Made by a program: the position numbers and the translations under genes. From assembly GCF_018873765.1 (NCBI RefSeq), contig NC_057922.1, positions 17,373,563 to 17,437,562 on the forward strand: DNA of 64,000 nucleotides, given 5' to 3'. Positions within the stretch are counted from its first letter, which is position 1, and the number at the start of each line of letters is the position of its first letter. Positions 63,301-64,000 of the stretch are shown piece after piece. Under the pieces are notes generated by a model. That model searched no databases. It was not told the origin of the DNA and saw only the letters and a program-made list of their open reading frames with translations. Source of the stretch: Telopea speciosissima (lineage: Eukaryota > Streptophyta > Magnoliopsida > Proteales > Proteaceae).

Positions 63301-63682
63301 TCTATAAGCTATGCTTAAATTAACTAACTTCCACCACATATAATAACTTCCTTAAGTATACAACCTGTTTTAATACACCACAATACCACAAATCTAAGTG
63401 GGAAAAACTACAGACAACAGAAACAATCACGCTAAAAATGTCAAATGCCTCAATTCAGATAAATAGTAGGAAATAATAACAAGAAACATCCAATCAAATG
63501 GATGACATTATGAGATATAAAGTTGATGATGGAGAAAAATAATTAATCCATAAACTACCTCCACTTCTAGCATATTTGATGAAGAATGAGAATATAAAAA
63601 AGGCTGGCAGAGGCGCCTAAACCTGGTCTCCCCTTCACATTGAACAAAAACTTCCAAAGCAAATGAAGGAGGTGAAGTGGCC
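16406..63682 (-). CDS. VIR: VIRILIZER homologue (m6A methyltransferase complex scaffold), 26 exons, 5' exon outside window
   Basis: VIR (KIAA1429/VIRMA in animals, EMB2016 in Arabidopsis) is a nuclear scaffold of the mRNA N6-adenosine methyltransferase complex, working with MTA, MTB, FIP37 and HAKAI; this is family knowledge. Exons, in transcript order: 63682-63559, 56021-55353, 55236-54868, 54541-54437, 54269-54087, 47769-47628, 47538-47357, 47262-47177, 47082-47034, 46523-46457, 46350-45869, 45784-45685, 38545-38412, 32907-32840, 32762-32546, 32301-32086, 31964-31809, 31727-31674, 31582-31368, 31267-31198, 28012-27684, 21463-21283, 21196-19631, 19452-18667, 18567-18496, 16426-16406. All have AG/GT borders and compatible phases, giving 2,213 codons plus stop. 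Codons 1-260 belong to the VIR_N domain, the middle is helical repeat, and codons 1,500-2,180 are disordered, proline and glutamine-rich. Exon 1, with the start codon, lies beyond 64000. Arabidopsis VIR is about 2,140 aa, so this copy is near full length. Confidence 0.95.
16427..18495. other. Last VIR intron, repeat debris
   Basis: Two diverged copies of one repeat lie at about 17130-17330 and 18230-18380 (GAGGCC..TTCC, CATAAGC...GCACACTACCC..CCGAT). The first is followed by the complement of a tRNA-Met primer-binding site (GCTCTGATACCAT, 17329-17341). A TGATGCAGATC start of an LTR-like fragment is at 17385. No host gene is seen. Confidence 0.5.
18496..18567 (-). CDS. VIR: VIR penultimate exon
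   Basis: 24 codons: [20 protein letters not shown] then QMLQ. Acceptor CATGATAG, donor CAG/GTATGA. This matches the highly conserved VIR C terminus. Confidence 0.93.
18667..19452 (-). CDS. VIR: VIR exon, proline and glutamine-rich
   Basis: 262 codons from [15 protein letters not shown] to [13 protein letters not shown]. Long P-rich ([14 protein letters not shown]) and Q-rich tracts suggest an unstructured region. Acceptor CATATGCAG, donor CAG/GTATTT. Confidence 0.93.
19631..21196 (-). CDS. VIR: VIR large exon, disordered C-terminal half
   Basis: 522 codons from [15 protein letters not shown]. It holds a basic stretch ([17 protein letters not shown], codons about 1509-1525) that could act as a nuclear signal, and two related motifs, [15 protein letters not shown] and [17 protein letters not shown]. 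An acidic patch ([14 protein letters not shown]) and proline-rich runs follow. The 3' end is set at CAT/GTAAGAG (19630), leaving a 178-nt intron. Coding-like sequence continues in frame to 19502, so another donor is possible. Confidence 0.9.
21283..21463 (-). CDS. VIR: VIR exon
   Basis: Completes the split N codon, then [18 protein letters not shown], ending NLETTLSE before GTTAGC. Acceptor TTTATCAG. Confidence 0.93.
21960..22563 (-). mobile_element. Copia-type fragment: 5' LTR, primer-binding site, leader
   Basis: On the minus strand an LTR (22563-22319, TGTTGGAGTTTATG...AACT) is followed directly by TGGTATCAGAG, the tRNA-Met binding site. About 350 bp of leader remain, then the element is cut. 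The LTR resembles the solo LTR at 33782-34061, including the unusual terminal CT in place of CA. No coding region remains. Confidence 0.7.
22564..24256. other. VIR intron sequence, no gene
   Basis: Intron DNA, pyrimidine-rich in places (22600-23280), resembling retrotransposon leader sequence. The 60-codon frame at 23403-23585 (-) is not a VIR exon: it has no homology to the family and the exons on either side join without it. Confidence 0.5.
24262..27535 (-). mobile_element. Non-autonomous LTR retrotransposon, complete, TSD GTAAT
   Basis: Two 276-bp LTRs (24262-24537 and 27260-27535) start TG and end CA (CA mutated to TA in one copy) and are flanked by GTAAT (24257-24261, 27536-27540). Reading the minus strand, the 5' LTR at 27535-27260 is followed at once by TGGTATCAGAGC, the tRNA-Met primer-binding site of Copia elements. 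The 2.7-kb interior has no gag or pol. I count eight differences between the LTRs, all transitions. The leader carries repeated hairpins built on TCAGGGTTTT and AAAACCCTGA. Confidence 0.88.
27684..28012 (-). CDS. VIR: VIR exon
   Basis: [18 protein letters not shown] through [13 protein letters not shown] and [20 protein letters not shown], ending FLCMEGK plus two bases. The donor AAAAA/GTGAGT gives phase 2; the GT six bases earlier would break the frame. A 6.2-kb intron follows. Confidence 0.92.
28013..28992. other. VIR intron, Gypsy-like LTR fragment
   Basis: From 28369 (TGATGCAGTTAAATC) the sequence resembles 48968-49670: GGGTTGGGTTATA, GTTGGGCCTTT, and TTGTGTTTGATCA...TGATCCAATCGA...GTGAAGCC-like blocks. 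It looks like one diverged LTR family. No coding region. Confidence 0.5.
28993..29283 (+). mobile_element. Miniature LTR retrotransposon (SMART/TRIM-like), 291 bp
   Basis: Two 68-bp LTRs (28993-29060 and 29216-29283) share TTGATGTATACATTGATG and end GCGAACA. The 5' LTR is followed directly by TGGTATCAGAGCAGG (29061 on), the tRNA-Met primer-binding site. The 3' LTR is preceded by a purine-rich GCGGGGGAG tract. Flanks are CATCG and CATCT, a 5-bp target duplication with one change. The interior is about 155 bp and non-coding. It is inserted in a VIR intron opposite to the direction of transcription. Confidence 0.85.
29284..31197. other. VIR intron, no gene
   Basis: Intron DNA that looks like old retrotransposon leader and LTR sequence, with a poly-C run at 30319-30332. 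I see no exon. Confidence 0.45.
31198..31267 (-). CDS. VIR: VIR exon, 70 nt
   Basis: Completes the split K codon, then [22 protein letters not shown]. Acceptor GTGTCGCAG, donor GTAAAT. A 3.2-kb intron with the miniature LTR element follows. Confidence 0.9.
31368..31582 (-). CDS. VIR: VIR exon
   Basis: [19 protein letters not shown] to FRNRFGAYD plus two bases. I chose donor AA/GTGTGT because only phase 2 keeps the next exon open. Confidence 0.9.
31674..31727 (-). CDS. VIR: VIR exon, 54 nt
   Basis: 18 codons, [18 protein letters not shown]. Donor GTTGTT is weak, but the frame and conservation support it. Confidence 0.9.
31809..31964 (-). CDS. VIR: VIR exon
   Basis: [18 protein letters not shown] to SDMDIFK, 52 codons, phase 0 both ends. 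Acceptor TTTGCCAG. Confidence 0.93.
32086..32301 (-). CDS. VIR: VIR exon
   Basis: [19 protein letters not shown] to [11 protein letters not shown], 72 codons, ending ACT/GTAAGT. Acceptor ATTGCTAG. Confidence 0.94.
32546..32762 (-). CDS. VIR: VIR exon, highly conserved block
   Basis: Completes the split S codon, then [26 protein letters not shown] residues and [17 protein letters not shown], ending ACSLLCLL. One of the most conserved plant VIR segments. Confidence 0.95.
32840..32907 (-). CDS. VIR: VIR exon, 68 nt
   Basis: [18 protein letters not shown] then HREV plus two bases. Acceptor GTGGTGTAG, donor GTAACT. Confidence 0.9.
32985..34441 (+). pseudogene. Decayed LINE reverse transcriptase, interrupted by solo LTR
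   Basis: With many stops and shifts, the plus strand still reads [27 protein letters not shown], a DFRPISLLP-like block, [11 protein letters not shown], and after the solo LTR a [20 protein letters not shown] block and [10 protein letters not shown]. These are the order and motifs of a plant L1 reverse transcriptase. Antisense to VIR, inside its 5.5-kb intron. Confidence 0.7.
33782..34061 (-). mobile_element. Solo LTR, 280 bp, TSD TAGAC
   Basis: On the minus strand it begins TGTTAGAGTTTATG and ends CATAGATTCTAACT. TAGAC flanks both sides (33777-33781, 34062-34066). It splits the LINE frame, and removing it restores the reading order. It is related to the LTR at 22319-22563. Confidence 0.8.
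34442..35649 (-). pseudogene. Copia element remnant: integrase C-terminal part, primer-binding site, LTR
   Basis: The minus strand carries a 315-bp LTR (35649-35335, ending CCTTCA), then TGGTATCAGAGC (35334-35323). After a deletion of gag and protease come integrase and downstream sequence: [27 protein letters not shown] and AFFVGYSAT, with frameshifts. A GA-rich stretch lies between. Inserted next to the LINE remnant. Confidence 0.75.
35650..35830 (-). mobile_element. RTE LINE 3'-end fragment
   Basis: CAACAACAACAACTC then CTTATCCCAACTAAATGGGG and GGCTACATGGATCC match the 3' end of the RTE element at 47879-48950. A truncated minus-orientation copy that abuts the Copia LTR. Confidence 0.7.
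36369..37567 (+). pseudogene. L1-type LINE fragment, RT start and RNase H, TSD AATGCTTG
   Basis: A frame at 36366-36896 encodes the reverse transcriptase fingers and palm start: [46 protein letters not shown] and [13 protein letters not shown] stop interrupts it, and [19 protein letters not shown] follows. The YADD region is deleted, then an RNase H tail ([31 protein letters not shown]) runs to 37380. The 3' end is an AAATAAATAAAT tail. AATGCTTG at 36361-36368 and 37568-37575 is the target duplication. Confidence 0.82.
37576..38411. other. VIR intron, no gene
   Basis: A+T-rich intron sequence between the LINE fragment and the exon at 38412. No coding or structural feature supported beyond a short GA tract near 38355-38390. 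Confidence 0.5.
38412..38545 (-). CDS. VIR: VIR exon
   Basis: Completes the split D codon, then [17 protein letters not shown], ending ITLLQKLQ before GTACAT. Separated by 7.1 kb and 5.5 kb introns from its neighbours. Confidence 0.92.
38546..40125. other. VIR intron with palindromic repeat debris and GA microsatellite
   Basis: 38960-39090 is packed with variants of CGATATGG and CCATGGCG, in the style of the hAT-like MITEs at 53767, 54622 and 58823. 39950-39970 ends GTGACAACTATG, like a MITE terminus. A (GA)n microsatellite of about 49 bp lies at 39616-39664. No gene seen. Confidence 0.45.
40780..44946 (+). mobile_element. Copia LTR retrotransposon, internally deleted, TSD CCCCC
   Basis: The 5' LTR (40780-41089) starts TGTTAAGG and ends CTTACA, followed by TGGTATCAGAG (41090-41100). 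The 3' LTR survives only from 44724 to 44946 and lacks its first 60 bp. CCCCC flanks both ends (40775-40779, 44947-44951). The lost part covers the end of pol and the start of the 3' LTR. The two LTR remnants are nearly identical apart from a few substitutions and CT-rich indels, so the insertion is recent. Confidence 0.9.
41610..44753 (+). CDS. Copia Gag-Pol polyprotein, C-terminally truncated
   Basis: One open frame of 1,047 codons; the natural start is probably the second ATG (41619, MADSEPP). Order: Gag with [23 protein letters not shown] zinc knuckle [14 protein letters not shown] (about residue 278); aspartic protease [13 protein letters not shown] (about 375); integrase zinc domain (HYRLGHPS...[10 protein letters not shown], about 505-545); integrase core with the acidic triad in SDIWGP, RTDNALE and GVAERKN (about 563, 622, 660); and the first part of reverse transcriptase, ending [12 protein letters not shown] deletion then fuses it to LTR sequence (FLVYFLY, stop), removing the YVDD site and RNase H. 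It could not reverse transcribe on its own, though gag, protease and integrase are open. Confidence 0.92.
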   Translation: MVFMADSEPPTDHFNVQITTIKLNGASNYLLWSQAFEVYVTARRKMSYLTMTPPASTDAKYEDWKAENATLLCWLWNSMEPSIASNVMFHKTTKGVWEELKESYSQDTNLSRIYDLYEKFFSFKQEGKSLGEYYSSLKGMWEELNVYQPISTDAAVIKAQRSEFLVAEFLSGLDSDLQSVKSQLLTGEKIPSMNEAYCRIQRVVSPSTVKSDTAPVSKDNSALFTSTGGRSRGGGTSSRGGRGSGTGRGRGAVSGGRGAGLNSAGSSSSDGGSRWCSHCGRPNHTVEKCWLKHGKPQWAREQFANAAVSDGAADSVHPSNTNHGSLTDGGSTSSDLVSQLLQRVQQLEASSSSTPTATLGHSGTTACFASSSSPWVIDSGASSQMTGKPNLFSSFTQSTTSSRISIADGSFIPITGHGAIPLSSNLSLTNVLHVPRLPLNLLSVSQLTKSLNCSITFHPSHCVFQDLATRTTIGGGHEKGGLYYFDLATSPTATVATSSDVSPLHWHYRLGHPSLSKLRHLVPSCKSVSRIECEACELGKHHRTVFPLSPESRSTSLFQLVHSDIWGPCRVKSRLGFHYFVSFIDDHSRMTWLYLLKDRSKFVSVFKQFYNEIRIQFGVHLKILRTDNALELVQHEIFSFCSDNGILHQTSCSNTPQQNGVAERKNRHLLDITRSLMFHMNVPKLYWADAVLTACFLINRMPSSVLHDKIPFNVVFPERAAFSLPPRVFGCQCFVHILRPGLDKLSPQAVKCLFLGYSRTQKGYRCFDPVSHQHFVSADVTFFENTPYFPGSPSDNDLSVDTGVGPVVPTVPPLPLVANPLRVYHRRAQKQPPPVPPQNVVAAPLPPPAESLPADPPLDADDRPIALRKGTHTCTQNSSLYPLANYVSVSHLPTSYRAFATTLHSTFVPTSYTFTLSHPGWKHAMDVEMNALISRKTWSLVDLPPGKDLVKCRWVYTVKYNPDGTVERLKARLVAKGYTQTYGVDYFETFSPIARLNFVCIILSLAVNLDWPLFQMDVQNAFVYGDLQEEVYMEQPPGFIFLVYFLY
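44926..45339 (+). pseudogene. LINE zf-RVT C-terminal segment
   Basis: From about 44952 the frame reads [20 protein letters not shown] then [13 protein letters not shown] and continues to a stop at 45339. It is the second half of the LINE interrupted by Copia, and the upstream half ends [11 protein letters not shown] at 40779. The first codons in this frame are Copia LTR. Confidence 0.8.
45685..45784 (-). CDS. VIR: VIR exon, 100 nt
   Basis: [18 protein letters not shown] to SANTY plus one base. Donor GTAAGT opens the 7.1-kb intron that carries the nested LINE and Copia elements. Confidence 0.92.
45869..46350 (-). CDS. VIR: VIR exon, 482 nt
   Basis: Completes the split G codon, then [19 protein letters not shown], and ends [10 protein letters not shown] in phase 0 before GTATGA. 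Conserved middle part of the plant VIR helical region. Confidence 0.94.
46457..46523 (-). CDS. VIR: VIR exon, 67 nt
   Basis: [20 protein letters not shown], then TS and a split G codon. Acceptor TATATGTAG, donor GTACTA. Confidence 0.88.
47034..47082 (-). CDS. VIR: VIR exon, 49 nt
   Basis: Completes the split R codon, then [16 protein letters not shown], ending in phase 0 before GTATTC. Acceptor ATTTACAG. Confidence 0.88.
47177..47262 (-). CDS. VIR: VIR exon
   Basis: [18 protein letters not shown] to WELCTLS plus two bases. Flanked by TTTTGTGCAG and GTAGGA. Confidence 0.9.
47357..47538 (-). CDS. VIR: VIR exon
   Basis: The acceptor TTTTCTCTCAG at 47539 gives [17 protein letters not shown] in frame with CRS. 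It ends EMHLRV before GTAAGT. A shorter acceptor at 47516 would break the frame. Confidence 0.9.
47628..47769 (-). CDS. VIR: VIR exon
   Basis: Begins [16 protein letters not shown] and ends LLFCRS plus one base (phase 1). It joins LLSLLR across a 6.3-kb intron filled with RTE and Copia sequence. Confidence 0.92.
47879..48950 (-). pseudogene. RTE-type LINE, reverse transcriptase C-terminal part and 3' end
   Basis: A minus-strand frame of 147 codons (48455-48898) has the RT block [19 protein letters not shown], the catalytic MLFADDIVL and [12 protein letters not shown], typical of plant RTE elements. Downstream frames are broken. The 3' end shows the family's CCATTGAGTTGGGATAAGGG stretch and a TTG repeat tail at 47879-47895. 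Same sense as VIR, in a 6.3-kb intron. Confidence 0.82.
48951..49701 (+). mobile_element. Gypsy-like LTR fragment
   Basis: From 48968 (TGATGCAAATCTATC) it parallels 28369 onward and, in its later part, 57355-57840 (GGTTCAATTTAAG-like, CCTCTCCACGA, GGCCTATGGCC-like, GAGGCTCC). A TGATCCAATC(G/T)ACACC..GCGGTGTGAAGC block is duplicated in tandem near 49460-49570. No coding region. Confidence 0.5.
49702..51720 (+). mobile_element. Copia element, 5' LTR to gag, 3' part missing
   Basis: The LTR is 49702-49907 (TGTTGGATTAAATG...CTCCACA), followed by TGGTATCAGAGC (49908-49919). The LTR holds the inverted repeat CCAGAATACC/GGTATTCTGG, as does the element at 24262-27535. The leader has TCAGGGTTTT/AAAACCCTGA hairpins. 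Gag follows, and the sequence breaks off before protease. No 3' LTR is found in the window. Confidence 0.8.
50643..51718 (+). pseudogene. Copia gag gene with one frameshift
   Basis: The first frame (50643-50987) encodes [20 protein letters not shown], typical of Copia Gag (UBN2-type). After a frameshift near 50980 the second frame continues ([27 protein letters not shown]) to a CCHC knuckle, [14 protein letters not shown], and stops at 51718. Protease, integrase and RT are absent. Confidence 0.8.
51721..53758. other. VIR intron, no gene
   Basis: A+T-rich intron sequence. 52070-52530 includes GGCCCA-rich, repeat-like stretches. No VIR exon is needed here, because LLSLLR and ERGFLL join directly in a conserved order. 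Confidence 0.5.
53767..53926. mobile_element. hAT-like MITE, 160 bp, GGCGCCTAGGCG body, TSD CTGACCAT
   Basis: Perfect 16-bp terminal inverted repeats, CATAGTTGTCAAGGCG and its complement, are flanked by the 8-bp direct repeat CTGACCAT (53759-53766, 53927-53934). Eight-bp duplications are the hallmark of hAT elements. The body is almost wholly made of variants of AAGGCG and CCTAGGCG. Confidence 0.9.
54087..54269 (-). CDS. VIR: VIR exon
   Basis: 61 codons from [14 protein letters not shown] to DPHLLSLLR. The acceptor follows TTGATGCAG and the donor is AGG/GTAAAG. The intron on its 5' side contains the CA/TA microsatellite. Confidence 0.92.
54309..54384. repeat. CA/TA compound microsatellite
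   Basis: An ACAC tract passes into a TATA tract of about 44 bp, within a short VIR intron between the exons at 54087 and 54437. Confidence 0.9.
54437..54541 (-). CDS. VIR: VIR exon
   Basis: 35 codons, [16 protein letters not shown] to SQLKKLM, flanked by CCGGCAG and GTCAGT. The intron on its 5' side holds the MITE at 54622-54846. Confidence 0.92.
54622..54846. mobile_element. hAT-like MITE, 225 bp, TATCG body, TSD CAGCCAAT/CAACCAAT
   Basis: The ends CATGGTTCTAAATATCGGTA and (as complement) CTAGGTTATAGGTATCGCTA form imperfect inverted repeats. The flanks differ at one of eight bases. The body is packed with CGATAC/TATCGG variants. It lies in a VIR intron. Confidence 0.75.
54868..55236 (-). 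CDS. VIR: VIR exon, helical repeat region
   Basis: Acceptor TTTTCCCCAG at 55237. It encodes [53 protein letters not shown] and YEVASRYE. 123 codons, phase 0 at both ends. Confidence 0.93.
55353..56021 (-). CDS. VIR: VIR exon, end of VIR_N domain and acidic linker
   Basis: Starts [19 protein letters not shown], joining LEVE from the exon 7.5 kb upstream in phase 0. It continues through [12 protein letters not shown] and ends LPQLSQ before GTAATT. 223 codons. Confidence 0.95.
56090..56160 (-). mobile_element. SINE-like fragment
   Basis: ACCCAGTGCACGAGGCTCCC and GGGGTCTGGGGATGGTCAT are motifs I know from a widespread plant SINE group (Au-type). Only about 70 bp remain, with no tRNA-like promoter boxes visible. 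Confidence 0.5.
56462..57340 (+). pseudogene. Gypsy Gag C-terminal fragment with CCHC zinc knuckle
   Basis: An open frame of 292 codons. The knuckle [14 protein letters not shown] lies at about residues 75-88. A long acidic region ([32 protein letters not shown]) follows. The first codons read the Copia-like LTR start, so the ATG at 56462 is not a native start. No capsid, protease or RT is present. A host CCHC protein gene is less likely given the LTR that follows directly. Confidence 0.65.
56509..58435 (+). mobile_element. Gypsy-like insertion: gag C-terminal part and LTR
   Basis: A gag-type frame (56462-57340) is followed by an LTR-like region (about 57355-57840; GGTTCAATTTAAG, CACCCCTCCACGA) resembling 49180-49670, then a C-rich leader. 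It replaces the middle of the host element's 5' LTR. Boundaries are estimated from where similarity to the 3' LTR stops and restarts. Confidence 0.6.
58823..59546. mobile_element. hAT-like MITE, 724 bp, GAGATCTCG body, TSD TTTGAGAT
   Basis: The ends CATAGTTCAAAATCTCG and (as complement) CAAGGTTCTAAAACTCGG are imperfect inverted repeats. TTTGAGAT flanks both sides exactly (58815-58822, 59547-59554). Both ends are dense with GAGATCTCG and TCTCGGCGAGA units, with an A+T-rich centre. Nested in the LTR element at 56453-61721. Confidence 0.85.
61727..63558. other. VIR intron next to the 5'-most exon in the window
   Basis: Contains an AT microsatellite (61940-61978) and two overlapping plus-strand frames (62052-62246, 62137-62460) with no recognised domain. 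An imperfect direct repeat of about 65 bp (TTTGCTTCCATAAT...TAACAGAA..CAGAAATATAGTAATGGCTC) occurs at 62777-62828 and 62862-62912. Confidence 0.5.
63559..63682 (-). CDS. VIR: VIR exon, VIR_N domain (first in window)
   Basis: Encodes [18 protein letters not shown]...[12 protein letters not shown]...MLEVE, the conserved VIR_N core. The acceptor is CTACAG/GG and the donor GAG/GTAGTT. The exon starts with the last base of a split codon and ends in phase 0. The ATG at 63714 is intronic and not the start. Confidence 0.92.
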
Positions 63683-64000
63683 CTGTAGATAATATAAGAC
63701 ATAAGAAAATTCATATTAATTTTTTCAGGGATAATTTAATACATTAACCCATCAAGCAAAAAACCTTGAAATATTTTTAAAATCAATTTAGAACCTAAAA
63801 AAAAGTCACTAACAAAGGGCAGAATAACCTTTTTCAAGAAAAAGAAAAGGCAGAACAAAACCAATCTTTCCATGATCAATCCAACATAAACCAAAACGAG
63901 GATACCCTGGCCTCACAATACTATTACTATATGCAGCCTACACAGAAACAGTGTACCATAAATCTGTATATAGTTATGGACAGATTTACAAACTCTATAC
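63683..64000. other. VIR intron reaching the window edge
   Basis: A+T-rich intron sequence. I searched for the conserved N-terminal VIR exon and found none, so exon 1 and the promoter lie beyond 64000. Confidence 0.65.

Noticed and set aside
63508..63714. 68-codon frame with ATG at 63714 as the start of VIR
   Set aside because: The codons before ATSPPS are intronic: a CTACAG acceptor precedes GGCCACT. Plant VIR proteins have about 50 more residues encoded upstream, so exon 1 lies outside the window.
1..64000. CRISPR array, bacterial operon or phage system
   Set aside because: Introns, plant gene families and retrotransposons show nuclear plant DNA. No regularly spaced repeats of CRISPR type are present.

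Overview
This is nuclear DNA of a flowering plant. It has GT-AG introns, plant-type U-box E3 ligase genes, a plant VIRILIZER gene, and abundant Copia, Gypsy, L1, RTE and hAT elements whose Copia primer-binding sites match initiator tRNA-Met. Very long, transposon-filled introns fit a species with a medium or large genome, possibly a basal eudicot or magnoliid. I cannot name it from the sequence.

Layout. 1-5.7 kb: a decayed hAT transposase gene, foldback (MITE-like) repeats and an L1 RNase H remnant. 6.2-12.0 kb: two intronless, head-to-head paralogues of the PUB22/23/24 class of U-box ubiquitin ligases. They form an inverted duplication whose downstream flanks are also duplicated. 12.0-16.4 kb: intergenic DNA with MITEs and two more copies of a PUB downstream flank. 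16.4 kb to the right edge: one minus-strand gene, the homologue of VIRILIZER (VIR), a scaffold of the mRNA m6A methyltransferase complex. I placed 26 exons (6,643 coding nt including the stop, 2,213 codons) between 63682 and 16406, with compatible splice phases at every junction. The first coding exon lies beyond 64000.

Six VIR introns of 3-7.5 kb hold most of the mobile DNA. They contain a 3.3-kb non-autonomous LTR retrotransposon with target-site duplication (TSD) GTAAT; a 291-bp miniature LTR element with 68-bp LTRs; a decayed LINE carrying a solo LTR; an L1 fragment with its own TSD; a 5'-truncated LINE (12-bp TSD) with a young Copia element nested inside it; an RTE LINE; a Copia gag fragment; and a 5.3-kb LTR element (TSD AGCAC) whose 5' LTR is interrupted by Gypsy sequence. 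Three hAT-like MITEs with 8-bp TSDs and strikingly different palindromic bodies also sit in VIR introns.

Working genes. VIR acts in the nucleus in mRNA methylation. The two PUB proteins are predicted cytosolic E3 ligases; their Arabidopsis relatives act in stress and immune signalling. Nothing suggests that the two loci work together. I found no clearly new gene system. The most unusual items are the palindrome-packed MITE group, the miniature LTR element, the hairpin-rich leaders of related Copia elements, and the degree to which VIR has absorbed intact transposons.
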